From Pezizomycotina sp. ARF18 (lineage: Eukaryota > Ascomycota), in the NCBI GenBank assembly GCA_002224055.1, contig AZLU01000037.1:126202-178064 (forward strand): a stretch of 51,863 bases of DNA. The letters run 5' to 3'. Position numbers and translations under genes: made by a program. The number at the start of each line of letters is the position of its first letter. The stretch's first letter is position 1. Positions 1-12,047 of this stretch are shown one piece after another. Under the pieces are notes generated by a model. It was not told where the DNA came from. It was given only the letters and a program-made list of their open reading frames with translations, and did no database searches.

Positions 1-212
1 CAGCAGAGGCGACCGGGATCCCTCTGAATATGCCCTGTGCGCAGCACACTAACTACCTCAATTGCCTTTCTTTCTGAGAGCAGAATAAAAAGTAGACGTA
101 AGTGAAATTAACCTACGTACGCAGAGAGCAAAGAGTCCTCCCTCGGCTTCCCGGTTTTATATTGCTATACGAAGTATGAGTGGCTGCCTTTCGACCCTCG
201 CGTCTCTCACCC

Positions 213-214
<2 letters not shown>

Positions 215-251
<37 letters not shown>
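215..251. repeat. T37 homopolymer
   Basis: An uninterrupted run of about 37 T on the + strand. Its true length is uncertain because homopolymers this long are hard to sequence. Confidence 0.8.
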
Positions 252-252
<1 letters not shown>

Positions 253-1870
253 GTGTGCTTGCTGCGCACAAAAGATTTACTATCAGAAAACATCGACAAG
301 GAAAATTTGATATCGGTACCTTTTTTCTTTCTTTTTTTCTATTTCTATTTCTAGTGTGCCGAAGAACACTGCCCTACCGTTATTTTTTTTTTTCTTTAAA
401 CTTCGACAACAGCAAGCAAACCTCATTGGGCTGAAACAGGAACCTGGGAGAGTGAGATTATCGACTCGTTGATTTGTCCCGGAAATGAAAAAAATCGCCA
501 AAGAACCATCACGGAGATCAGGCTAGAACCCTTCGACGGAATTTTCTACGACTAAAAAAACGTGGAGTTGGAAATGAGCTGATTCGACTACAATCACCCG
601 TTGCCTTTTTAAAATCCTTCTTTCTCATTTTATAACAGGGAAAATACTCAATCGACACGTTTAAGTGGGGAAACTTGTTTTTCTTTTTGACGTACGGTAC
701 TGATAAAACCGGCGGTTCGGTATCTATGAGGCAAAAACAAAAAAACTTTTGTCAGTATGGGATGATTTTTTTTAAAATGATTTACCGCCCTGCAGCGATG
801 GGCTCAGCGGACCGGAGTCCTTCGACACTCCCTTCATTTCATATTTCGGGCGATCATGACGAACGGAAACTTACTTTTTTGTTCACCTTTTCACCTTTTT
901 TTGCGCTCGAGAAAGTAAACGTTATCGCAGACATCGGCACAACGTCTTTTTGAAATCCACAACATTCTCAAACTGCAGTTTTCAAAACACGAAATAAATC
1001 CCCTTCATAAAATGTTCAGAATACACTCTTTCTTGACTAAGTATCTTTTTCTTCAATCCGTGAAGTCGATGTAGAACACGATCACAACGTCCTTGAACCC
1101 GAAATTTAAAGTTCAAGGTGGATGTTTTTAACGTTTTATGTGCGTTTTCATGTATTCCCCGGTTGGCGCTTAACACCCAAAAAAATCCTCATATCTTATC
1201 AACAACCGTTCCGCTCCCTTTGCAGTTTTCCCCTGTCACCAGCGCAGAAGTGCAATTCGCTGCCTTTGCGTATCGTCGGGACAAAATCAGGAACCAACTG
1301 TCGTTTGCTTAAAAAAGAAGACTATAACCATAATTCGTTTCGTGGCTTTGCCGTAGGTAAGGGAAGAAATACTTTGAGCGTGGTTTCAGGAATCTAAATT
1401 GGGATTCTTCGGGGAAAGCTAACGGAACGACTCGACGACGATTGGCCGCCTGTTTGATCATATCAGCGGCTTTCGTGAACTCTCCCGTCGTGCATCGTGA
1501 TATTAACTATTTTCAAGAAGCGCATAGCAAGGAACTGTGATTATTATTTGCGTTGCTTGGATAACGCGCTCCAATATGAATGTTTGCTAAGCAGTGCTTT
1601 TTCTCCCGCAAACGACTAAACACTACACACATACGGCCGCGGTAAGCACCGCATTGCGAAACAAACTAATTTACATTCGGACGAATAACAATCACTATCT
1701 GTCAATCCATGTCCTTACCTTGGAAATAGCGTACGGCGCTTGACGCATGAAAGCTGACTAGATTCCTAAATAGGTAACGAGTTTATCATATGACATTTCG
1801 CCTTGCTGAAAAGGTAGGATTAACCAAGTTTGCCTGGGTAGGCTTTCTCGTCCGGCGCGTATATGCAAAG

Positions 1871-3236
1871 TTTTTTTTTTTTCATGTTGATGGCAGCGGG
1901 TCGGGAGAATGCGAAGGAGAAGAAGATGAAACTTCGTTCGCAGGATTTAGAAAAAAAAAAAAATTTTTTTTTTGTCATCGCGAGTCTATCATGCTAACCA
2001 TCGCGCCATTCAAGGATTTCTTTCGAGCTGCAACTAACTATTTTTCGAGCTTTGCGAAAATAACAGAAAAAAACAACGACCGGCGCGTATGCATGTATGT
2101 TTAATTCTAAAAAAAAAAAAAAAAAAAAAAAATTTGAATCTAAAGAAAAGAACCAACACAAAAACATTTCGAAACACTTTGAAAATATTCAAACCCCCTT
2201 CATTGATGGTATCCTGGTTCTAGTATTCCTTCGATCATGATGTTACTGTTCTTGGTGTTGAAGGGAATTAAGAATAATCTTAACGAACCGGGGGTGGTGG
2301 TTTACAGCTGGCAAAAGCTTTTCGGGTTTCAAAGTGCGGCAAGCTTCCCTGACACCAACGCACGCAACTGCAAAAATTTTAAGCTTAAAAAAAAAAATTT
2401 TTTTTCTTCTATTTTCCCTTGCTTCCCAGCTGTTTCGAAATCTGCAAACCCTCGGAATTCGATTCCTTGAAACCAAACATCGTGGTCTTTTCTTTTCCTT
2501 TTTCTTTTTGATTTGAACGGAGTCCGGAATCGTTACAGATCATTCCTATTATTGCTGTAAGGTATGTAAGTCATCTGTCGGTAGCGACATTGCATTGCGT
2601 GATTTTTGATTGTGAGCAAGGTAGGACCGTTTTTTCTCACGATTCCCAGTAAACTTTCCTTTTTTTTTTTTTTTTTTTTTTAGATACACCATATGGCGGA
2701 CAGGCATCGGAGATTATCGTCTATTTTCGATAAAAAAATTTTTTTTTTTTTAATGAAGGGGCTATTTACACCCTCGTAATCGCATCGACAGACGCTCAAC
2801 TTGATATAGCTATTTCTCGGTAACCGTGAATTTTTCTGCACGACTTGACGCCCTTCACTCTAGCTGTGAAATTACGCAGCGCTTCTTCACGGTAGTGTCT
2901 CGAGAATTTTTTTTTTTTTTTTTTTTTTTTCTTCAGCAAATCAAGCTGCGTCACCGTATATGAGCTATCATGATTAATCGCCCGTGCTATGACTGATTAA
3001 GCAAGTAGTTCTAGGGAATTTGAAATATATCCCATTTCTAGAGCGCGCGTTTTTGAAGAAATTTTTTTTTTTTTTTTTTTTTCAGTTTTTTTCAGGCACC
3101 TACTGCCATGCGAGGGTATAACCGAATAATTGGATCTCGACATCTTTGCGCAATTGTTCGTTTATTTCAGAAAGATAAGGTTAAGCACCCTGATCTTTGA
3201 ATAGCTCTAGATTTTTGTTCCCGCGCGCATCTTGGT

Positions 3237-3279
<43 letters not shown>
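1871..3279. repeat. cluster of long A/T homopolymers
   Basis: Nine long runs lie in 1.4 kb: T12 at 1871, A13 followed by T10 at 1951, A24 at 2109, A11 followed by T8 at 2387, T22 at 2660, a T run near 2740, T24 at 2907, T21 at 3062 and T42 at 3238. Starts of neighbouring runs are often about 80 or 155-175 bp apart. The flanking sequences share only weak similarity, so I do not call a repeat family. Such tracts are known to exclude nucleosomes; whether they do so here is inference. Confidence 0.75.
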
Positions 3280-3283
<4 letters not shown>

Positions 3284-4074
3284 CTAGTTGTAAAACTTCA
3301 CGGTTCACCAGCTTATTTAGGTAAGTTAGCTTCGCGACTCTGAGACTGAAATAGCATCGCGAGATATAACATCCTTAGAGATTTTCATATTCACCAATTA
3401 ACTGAAGATACCTACATAGTTTCGGCATCCTAACCTCTTTCTTCTTTTTCTCCCTTCTTTAGCTGCAGCGGATAAAATGTGTTTTTTTTGTCTTAAATGT
3501 TTCATTTATACACTCAAATGTTGAATCTTGAAGATGTAGATGTTTAATGCACGATAATCCGTGGTGGAGAGGCGGTGGAGTGGAGTAAAACCAACCCCCT
3601 TCTATTTCCTTCTATTCTAAAAATAAATGAATACTTCGCCTCTAATACAAAAGTTGGTGAATACTGCAGGTAGACTGCTCGTAGGGCGTTTAAAGATCTA
3701 TACATCTACAGAAAAGAATTTCTAAATTTAAATGCTGCCTGTGGTGGCGCAGAAACGCTCTAAGCTACGCTGATTGGACGGTGATAGCTACAAGAATCAA
3801 CAGGGCGCCAAGACGAAATTCTATGACGAATTTGAGCTATTACATAATCCCTGCAAAGATCTTTTATCATTTTGAAGATCCCTTGATAAGATAGATAAGA
3901 TATATTAGTTCAATCTAATCAGTCATCTATCTTTTTTTTACTCTTTGCTAACCTTGACCTTTCTCCAATCAACCAAAACACCAAAACTCAAGCTTCACGA
4001 TAACCCTCACCTTTCCCTCCTCACCTTCCCTCCTCATTATACAAAAAAGCAAAAACAGCCGTACACAAGCAACG

Positions 4075-4638
4075 ATGCCGCCGCCCGCTACTATGGCGCC
4101 AACAGGCGCATATCGATGCTACCTGCCGACGGAACGCGTCCTCGAAGCGCGCCAGTACGCGCACTTGCAGTCGCAGCTCTCGCAGCTGAACGCGAACCTG
4201 GCGGACCTAGGAGAATTGCTGCACATGACGGCGACGCAGTGCGATACTTTAAGAGGTGGGAGGGTTGATGGGGGGTTTGGTACGTATACTTCCATTCTAG
4301 CTTACCGCTTTTTTTTTTTTTTTTTTTTTTTTTTTTTGGTTTGGTGTGATGCACTGCCTGCTCTATTCCTTCCCCTTGTTTTGTCTGTGATGCGGTGATT
4401 GGTCGCTTTGTTTCCCTGGGAGCAAGAGAAATAGCTGATTGGATGATATCGACGGGTGTAGTTTCATGGCGGCGGAAAAGTCTTCGAGGAGACGAACAAG
4501 AAAACGAAAGTAAGCGGGAGCAGCAGCAGCAAATTCTACGGGCAGGCAGCAGCAGCAAAAGCAGCAACAGGAACGAACGTCGATTGCGATACTACGGAGG
4601 AAGATACATATGGAAGAAGAGGCGAGGAGGAAGAGTGA
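4075..4638 (+). CDS. HSK3: DASH/Dam1 complex subunit Hsk3
   Basis: Hsk3 is a small subunit of the fungus-specific DASH (Dam1) ring complex, which couples kinetochores to spindle microtubules. Exon 1 starts at ATG 4075. After a short variable head it carries the family signature: a helical segment RQYAHLQSQLSQLNANLA-type (seen here from QYAHLQSQL) followed by ELLHMTATQCDTLR. The second conserved block, FMAAEK followed by VFEE, lies at 4463-4491. It is reached by splicing out about 190 bases (likely donor 4275 or 4280, acceptor AG at 4460-4461); the intron contains T29. Exon 2 needs one extra A in the A4 run at 4476-4479 to stay in the family frame, and it then ends at TGA 4636-4638 with an acidic, Ser/Ala-rich tail. 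Predicted length is about 120 residues, slightly long for the family. The missing A is probably a homopolymer sequencing error. Identity is firm; the exact donor is not. Confidence 0.8.
4309..4337 (+). repeat. T29 tract inside the Hsk3 intron
   Basis: A run of about 29 T falls inside the inferred Hsk3 intron. It shows that the long T runs of this region also occur inside transcribed genes. Confidence 0.75.
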
Positions 4639-7600
4639 AGCTAGCTATTCGGAGCTTCTTATTTTTTTTTTTTTAATTAAGGCAACGTTAGGATTTATGG
4701 CGCTTGAGAGCTCTACAGGGGATTATTGGATGATGAGAGCTATGGAGAATGATTTGCTGTGTTTGTTCTTCTCCCCCCTTTTTTTTTTTTTTTTCTCTAG
4801 CTCTGTCGAGCTATGTTTCGAATTTTGTTTATCGACGAGGAGAAACATTTTCTTTCTTTAGTGGAACCTATAGTAGGAAAAGATAAGCGCTAACGTCATA
4901 CTAGTCTTTCTCCCCTAGCAGCTTCCCTTGCTCCACTCTCATTCGTCAATTGGGGAAGCAAGAATCTGTATATAGCTCTTCCTCGTAAGCCGTGTTCAAA
5001 CTATCCTACTTGGCCGTGTATACCCTTACTACACTACCTGTACGATATCAAAATAATACCCTCGCACTATACAGCTCAAGCTCCCCCTCAGACCTCGCCA
5101 TTAGCTATTGCTGAAAACATCCATGCGTGGTGATCGAATTCCGCATTCGTCGATAATACTTTTTTTCGTTGGTTGTGGAAGTATTATACAGAGAGACTTC
5201 TAAGCGCCGTCATGCGTTCACCTCCCCTCGTTGGCTATTTCTTACCACCGCTTAAACACCTAAAGCGCCGTCATTATATCTGACACCTTTTTTACTGATG
5301 ACGACTCGGTATTCGAGAGTCGTCATACCACCATTTATGTCGTAAGAGGGAACAATAAACGAAAGTTCGTCTAGTATTGAAAAAAGATAACTTGTACTTC
5401 CCCCCATTTTTCTTTGGTTCACAACCTTCGCCTTATAGGAATATATAAAAAAAAAGTTTTAAGATTAAATCTTGCATAATACAATACGCATACGCATAGG
5501 CGTACGCGCGCTTTAATATATTCCTTACCCTATAAGAAAGCTTTCCGGCTCCGGAACAGCTCAGCTCTCATCCTTTTTACCACGCCCGTGGTGTTGGAAT
5601 AATAAGCATTTACGCACGACGCAATATACTAACTGGCCTATTCTTTCCTCCCGCGAGCAGATCTCCTTTTCGATGCGGTTAGCTTCCCTCCCTTTTCCAT
5701 GCATACGACATCCTGTCGTGCTCATGACGGTAGCACGTGGTGTGGCTTTGCGAATATATCTCCGGATACGGTTTCTTTTCTGATGACGGTTTATTCGGCA
5801 GGCGTGCGTCATGTTGTGGCGCCTCGGTTATACAACTACCTCTTCTTTTTTTTTTTTTTTCTTCTTCTTCTTTCTTCTTTTTGGTCTAGCTTACCACTAT
5901 TTCTATTTAGCTAAACTCGGTCAGACCGCGAGCATACTTTTTTCATCGCTATTTAAGGTTTCCTACGCGCCGCTAGTTGAAAAGCCCTTTTTCTTCGTTC
6001 TAGCTGAGGTCATATACCAACCGAATATATAGCAGACTAGCCTTACTCACAGGTCACATTTCTCGCTCCGATTATACCCCGTAAGACTTTTTTTTTCCGA
6101 GTAGTGGTATACAGACTATACCACCCAAATACATTCTTCTCCAAGGCTACGGGCTTTTGGAGGGTTAAGCGCTCTTTTCTACAGCCTCACAGGAGGTACG
6201 CATTACATATAGCTATCGCGTTCCTACAGGCGTACTTTTTTTTGAGCTTTGATAGCTACTTAGATTTTAAGACTTTGGTAGATTGGAGCCGCTTAATACG
6301 AAGCGCTTCTCTCCCCCCACGTCGCTTAGACTTTATAGTGCTGGAACCAGTCAGCTCTGCTGATGCTGTACATAGGGCTGAGAGTTTCCGAGGTTAACCG
6401 GAAAACAAGCCTGCTGCTATAAAGTAGCTAATTATATCCCTGATTACCACCCCGTTGGAGCTGGATTAGCTCCGCTGGGAGCTATGATCACTATTTTCGT
6501 GTTGGACCAAATGATTTGAATATTATAACATATTGCCGCCCGGCTTTTTTAAAAAAAAATCCCTTTTTGATGTAAAAGTTCTGATTCGCTCGCCTGTGAT
6601 ATCAGGGGGAAAAACCTTGGACAATGATATTATAAAAATTGTTTTTCGCTCGGAGATGGGATAATGATATTGTGGAATGACCGTGTATGTTAGCCCGAGT
6701 TTTACGACGCTGTTCGTCATAAAAAGAAGGTAACTGGTAAACTGGGTGAATTCGGTTAATGTTGTGAGTAATTGTTACACAAACAATCGGCGGGCGGATA
6801 TAATACCCAATTTTGAATGGAGCCTCCTTTCGCAATTCGAACGTCGTATGTCGGCGATATACTTTTTTTCTTTTTTTCTTTTTTTTTTTCTGCGCTGCTT
6901 ACGTCCGCTCTTTCAGGCATAAATCGCGTAGACCTAATGCAAGATATTCTCGCGGGTACTCCGTAGGTTAACTACAACCTCAAACCTGGCATGATAAAAG
7001 GAAAGCCGAGGCGGAGATACTCGTACGACTGCGCGAGAGCGAACGACATCTTTCTAGAGTTGAAATTCTAAGTATAGAAACAATTGATTAAAAATAAGTT
7101 AGTATACTAAGAATCGGCGGTTAAAGAAGCAGTGTCCTTACGCGTTGGTGATGGTGATATCGAGGCTGTGTCTACCACGGACGCTATACGTTTAGCTTCT
7201 TTTTTTTTTTTTTTTTTTTTTTCGGCTAAGCCTAATTAATACAACATTTATGTGTTTCTGCTGTTTAAGTTTTTTAACGCAAATGTGAAAAGAAATGGCC
7301 TCGGTGATAAAAGTCCAATATATGATATTTTCCGAGCCCCGTGCTTTTTAGCGCTCGGTGGGATTCTAATCTTCGAGCTTCATTCACTCCTGGGATGGTA
7401 AATATATATTGTATACGCTTAATTGAACTGGGTATATTGGGAAAATTTTTTTTTCTGTGGTGAAGTGTTAATGAATTTAGGCGTAGACTCGAGGATCTTT
7501 CGTCGAGAAGTTACATGGATGATAGAAGATAGTTGGATTGTCTAATTATAACATTTCTCAGCGAATACAATCCCACGATATGAGGGTCCCTGTAATTGTA

Positions 7601-8391
7601 CAATCCAGCTATACAACTTGCAACTGTATGGTAAGTATTTCCCGCCTTGATTGTCTAGCGCCTGCTATTTGGAAAAGAGTTTACACGGCCGTTGATTAGA
7701 CTAGGATTATTGCAGCTTTCGCTATCAAAACACGGATTTTAATGCTTTCACATCGTGGCTAATTTTTTTTCCGCCGCGAGAATAGCCGTCGGAGTGATTT
7801 TGGTTATCGAGTATACGGAGATAATAGTGGTTGCGTTGGCCTGTTAAGGAGGGAGAAAGCGTTGCCTTTTGTACGTAATCCTCTCGTTCAAAGGTACGGC
7901 TATGGATGGCTAAATACAAATGACGATAGGATGCTGAATATCGTAGGTGATAAAACGGTTTACCGCGAGTCTCGTTTGATGCCTGGATTCATTTCTGAAC
8001 GAAGTGTGAGGCTAAAGTGAAAACGTTACTTTTTCTAGAGGATCATATTCTATGTCACGGTGCCATGAAAAGTTATGAATACGTTAATAGGATTAAGTCC
8101 ACCCTGGCTTCATGACAATTGAGCGCTGGTGGGACGGGGAAAGAATATCTACGCACAGGTAGACATATGGAAGAGTCAATGCAGAGCGCAACCTGACGAT
8201 TGAATGATAAAGAGCCTAAAATTGTATCGATATAAGCAAAGCTGCCTAGCGGCTACCAGTTAAGGGCTAACGCTCCGGTCTAGTTGAACGGGAAGAAAGA
8301 TGTAAAAAAAAAAAAAATGATAAGATCACATACTTGGCTCTTGCCATGAATAAATCGAATCGCTGATGCCATTCTAAAATGCAGGTCCCTT
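4639..8391. other. gene-free stretch between Hsk3 and the secreted-protein gene
   Basis: No frame here shows a domain or motif I recognise. The longest open frame is just under 100 codons (6104-6397, +) and has no family features. T-rich tracts recur at about 4662, 4782, 5845, 6863-6890 and 7200-7222. A broken gene hidden by indels cannot be excluded. Confidence 0.5.
7200..7222. repeat. T23 homopolymer
   Basis: A long T run preceded by GCTTC and followed by CGGC. It is isolated from any gene I can recognise. Confidence 0.75.
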
Positions 8392-8773
8392 TTATTTATC
8401 CACGCAAGCAAGCCAGTTCCCACCAGTAGACGTGCAACACTTCTGCTGCAGTTTAGCTGAGGTCGCTCGGGTCGGGTTGCGAACGTTCTGGCAGAGCCCG
8501 CCGAGAAGGCCAGCAGCCGCGGCTGATATCTCCCTGGAACTTCCCGGCTCGTTTCGTCAAAGGTGTTGCAGCAGTAGCGGTGCCAAGCGTTATCAGCAAG
8601 CCCGCGGCCTATATCGCAGCGATCCGGGACTATCCCTGCGGCTTCGCTGCGGGAGGTGATCATGCCCGAGTCGGTGTTGATAGGACTACGCCGTCAGAGT
8701 TGTCGACGGGGATCGCGAAGACGCCGGCGCTGGCGACGATGAGAGAGATGAGGGTCGCGATGGAGATGCGCAT
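8392..8773 (-). CDS. probable small secreted cysteine-rich protein, frame broken
   Basis: The minus strand from ATG 8773 opens with a clear signal peptide: Met-Arg-Ile-Ser, a hydrophobic core (LISLIVASAG) and a likely cleavage after Val-Phe-Ala. A short Ser/Thr/Asp-containing segment follows. The frame meets a stop after about 38 codons, but the two other frames carry on with secreted-protein features. One has a C...CC segment (around RYCCNT). Another ends with CQN..., a second CC pair (KCCTS) and a last Cys five codons before the TAA at 8392-8394. At least two single-base indels are needed to join these. A possible Lys-Arg processing site lies just before the C-terminal part. The repeated C...CC pattern recalls fungal small secreted proteins and partly recalls hydrophobins, but the full eight-Cys hydrophobin pattern is not visible. 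I therefore assign no family or function. Confidence 0.42.
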
Positions 8774-10540
8774 CTTGAAGGACCTGTGAAGAGTTGTTGT
8801 TTTGTAGGTTTTGTATTTTGAATATTTGAGCAAGATCCTTATTGGAGAAGAAATGTCTTATTGCTCTTTTTGGACTGTTGACTTGTGAGGGATGAGGAGA
8901 AATCTTTGGGAGAGAAGGTAGATATCTATTTTGCGATTTATATAGTCGCAAACTGGCTTGGTCAAGAGGCCTTTTGACGTCCCGAGGCCATTCGATCGTG
9001 ATAATTGCATTAGAGCCATTCGAATTGACGACATTTGACTCGAGGAAGAAACGGCAACTACCTTGGCTCTAGCTGAGATATTGGATTGGTATTCATTGAG
9101 GAGGATTGAATTAGTTGGGTGGCTGCAATGCATATGGAGGCTTCGGTGGGGTCTGGGGTTCTATTCATTGTTCCGTAATTCGAAAGTTGCGGTGATATTT
9201 CTGGAAGGAATCTATATTGAAACCGTCGCTGATGTTTCGCGATTACTGTAATTTTATATCGTGACTCGGCGGCGGTTACGGGAAGAAATAGGCAGGGCAA
9301 TTCGTCCGTCTAAAACTGAGGGAGCGACCGTGATACAGATGGCCGCGCCGGTTTCCTTTCAACAACAGTCTCAATGTCTGCAGTATAGCCCGGATTTCAA
9401 ACGCTGGACCGACATATTTCCAGAAGGCCATCTCCTCCAAAAGAAAAATGAGTGAAAAGAATCAACGTTCTTTTCTGCACTATTCTTACGTTATTGCCTC
9501 GTAGAGATAGCTATACTAACTTTAACTATCTGAATAAATTGAGGATAATCGCTTAAAATCACATTTGTTCATGCTGTCTGCCAAAAGCAGCTGTTAAGTT
9601 ATTTATATGGTCTCAAGGGAATACATTTGCTCTTTATAAACACATAAATTTGGAAGATTGATGGGGCAATTTACAGTGGCGACGATTTAATATTTAGGGA
9701 AACCGTCACCAATCGTAACACAAGGATGAATTTGCCTGCTGCAAGGTATATTAACTATGGCTCCCTCGATACACCAGCGGGAAACTCAAACTATACGGAG
9801 AATCCTTTGAATACCCTTTGAGGTACGTACCGGTACGTGCCAGACTCATTACGGATTTCGATTTATAAGTTTAATGGATAACTTAGTTCTGTGAACCCTC
9901 AAAACTGAATTTGATTGGTAAGAAAAACCAAACGTAACACTAATTACTGTGGAGAACATTAAATGTAGACTGAAGTGATCTGTGGAGTCGCCCATAAAGG
10001 TCCCGTTTGCCAGCAACTAAGAGTACGACACAGAGAAATATGGTTGAGCTTGTCAGGCGGTGAGGGTGCAGGGGGTACGTAGAGGAGTTGATAAGGAGAA
10101 TATTCGAATCCGTCTAATAAATAATACAATATCAAGCCAAAGAATAAATCCTATTTCCGGTCTCTTTTATATAGAAAATGCGAAGGAAGAAAAAGGAGAC
10201 AAATCAACCTCCATCACTATAAGACAACCCCGATCCCGCATATCATGCTGACATCTTTGACCGTTTAGCTTAGTCTACTGCGCTATAGGGTAAATGGATT
10301 TTTTTTTTTTGTTTTGAAGACTCGGGAAGTTTTAGTCGAGCATCTCTTGGTGAGTATTAGGTTTGATTTGATTTGATTGAATCCTCTAGTCAAAATGGTC
10401 GATACAAATGAAATAGCTCACGTGATTTAATTGGCTATATTTAGACTTTTTTGCTAACCGAGGAGCAATGCCGGTTGTTTCCGCTTACGACGTGCAAGTG
10501 TTTATTTAGGTATAAATCGAGCGAATTCTCATCCATCAAC
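8774..10540. other. stretch with no supported gene
   Basis: This includes the likely promoter of the minus-strand secreted-protein gene, immediately upstream of 8773. Frames here are at most about 90 codons and show no motifs. I see no repeats or RNA genes. Confidence 0.45.
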
Positions 10541-10702
10541 GCTTCAGTGGTCTAGCGGTATGATTCAGTATGTGTCACCATCACCGTCTCCCTTTCCGGA
10601 TCTTCCAAGGTCATCAGTTCGATACTAACAGTCTTAAAGCCCTTAGGGTTACGACAAGTCGTTCGCTTGGGTGAGGTTCTGGGTTCGACTCCCAGCTGAG
10701 GC
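10541..10702 (+). tRNA. tRNA-Pro-like gene or pseudogene with a large internal insertion
   Basis: The 5' part (10541-10565) has a 7-nt acceptor strand GCTTCAG followed by the D-arm and A box TGGTCTAGCGGTATGATTC, typical of tRNA-Pro. The 3' part (about 10661-10702) has an anticodon-loop-like CTTGGGT (anticodon UGG, Pro), a good T arm with B box GGGTTCGACTCCC, and the 3' acceptor strand CTGAGGC, which pairs with GCTTCAG with one G-U. A T10 run at 10724-10733 could end Pol III transcription. The halves are separated by roughly 95 bases where a normal anticodon stem should be. The insertion seems to lie on the 5' side of the anticodon stem rather than at the usual 37/38 intron site, and the stem is incomplete. 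A decayed or interrupted tRNA, or a tRNA-derived element, is more likely than a functional gene. Confidence 0.5.
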
Positions 10703-10736
10703 CTCGAACTTACGAGTTCAAGATTTTTTTTTTGGC

Positions 10737-10789
10737 TAATGGGTGAGGTTCTGGGTTCGACTCCGAGCGCAGGCCGAATAACATAATTT

Positions 10790-10820
<31 letters not shown>
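10737..10820 (+). repeat. second copy of the tRNA-Pro 3' half plus T28 tail
   Basis: GGGTGAGGTTCTGGGTTCGA recurs exactly at 10741, about 72 bases after its first occurrence at 10669, and is followed by an acceptor-like CGCAGGCC. No 5' half accompanies it. It ends in a T28 run (10793-10820), which could be a Pol III terminator or an element tail. Confidence 0.6.
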
Positions 10821-11700
10821 CGTTGAGGTAAAACAAAGATTTTAGGCGTGTAGCGCGTGATAAATAAAGCTAGAGAAAGAACATCGTCACATTCTAAAAC
10901 TTTGATTCTTCAAGTAGCTCTCGTGAATGCGAGTGTTATACCAGAGTTCCAGCATTGTAATATATCATGATGCTATAGAACATAAGAGTCTATTTATTAA
11001 TTATACATCGTCAGCGTTCTAAATTCTAGGGAATAAATACCGGACTTGCCGTTCTGTAAGTAAATTTCGTTCAGCGGGGGGTCTCACCACGCTCTCTGAA
11101 CAGAACCCTCCTAAATTCACGGAAAACTCGGACTCAAGAGTTCTCCCTATAGGACCCGTGAGAAGTCTAAGGAGTGAATATAACAATTACTGGGGCGGGT
11201 ACGAGAAGAGCCTATAAGTCTTTTTTCCCTCGTTCGTTTATTTTTTATTTTTATTTATTTATTGGTTTTTGTTTTTTTGTTTTTTTATAAAAAAAAACCC
11301 CCTTCAAGAAATATTTGCACAGACAAAAATACTTTTACCACTAAAAAACAACGAACGAGCAGCTAGCGCAAAATCAAACAGTTTCTAATAACTACGATAC
11401 TCAACTTTGCAGCTTAGGGCAGAGTGATTTTCAAAGGCGTATTTCCTAAACCGTTTTTCGTAAGACTGCGGGCGTTTTCGGGAGACTTGTGTATACAGTT
11501 TTGTTACAATTATTCCCTCGATCATCAGAATACCTGTAAATCGGTACTATTGCGTCAATATTGACTGCTCACCACATAATAGAGGAACCATTAGACCTTT
11601 TTTAAGCATATGTAGCAGATCCATTTTACGATCCGAGCCTCGGTGCATAATTAAAACAAGGTCAAACTGCTACGATAGTGTATCACAGAAGACCTTTAAC
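10821..11700. other. stretch with no supported gene
   Basis: No long frame or motif is visible. T-rich low-complexity sequence lies at 11221-11290, followed by an A8 run. Confidence 0.45.
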
Positions 11701-12047
11701 AAGGGGTTTTAATATCGCTTTAACAATGTAACTTACGAAACCATTGAACAAAGCCATACGCCCCGGCGCCCATACATCGTCGAAAGAATTTTTGCTTCGA
11801 TTGGAGTATGCCTTTGGATACAAAGGGGATACTGGCAATTGCTCGTTGAACACTCAGAATCCTCGTATAAAAGATCCTTTACTCGAGTCACAAGAGCTGT
11901 GCGTGAACCACTAGCTACAGTAGTATTTGAAACTTTGAGACGTATGCAAGCTATACCATAACATCTTCGTCCCTGGAAACTGCGCATACCAGTTATACAA
12001 ACTCGAACAGAAATTTCTGCAACATTCTGGTAGTATCTGTATCGGTT

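Larger units (their letters stand above)
1..4074. other. gene-free left flank
   Basis: I see no supportable gene here. Open frames are short (about 100 codons or fewer), and many consist of Phe or Lys runs translated from T or A tracts. The stretch is dominated by long homopolymers, annotated separately, set in sequence of mixed composition. The last 130 bases before the Hsk3 start are C/T- and A-rich, as is common in fungal promoters and 5' leaders. Confidence 0.6.

Noticed and set aside
4395-4676. Open frame of 93 codons, Arg/Ser/Gln-rich, overlapping Hsk3 exon 2
   Set aside because: The Hsk3 family block FMAAEK...VFEE lies in other phases of the same bases. This frame is best explained as the wrong phase caused by a missing A.
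10552-10836. Minus-strand frame with repeated LGVEPRTSP
   Set aside because: This is the reverse translation of the two tRNA-Pro 3' halves and a T tract, not a protein gene.
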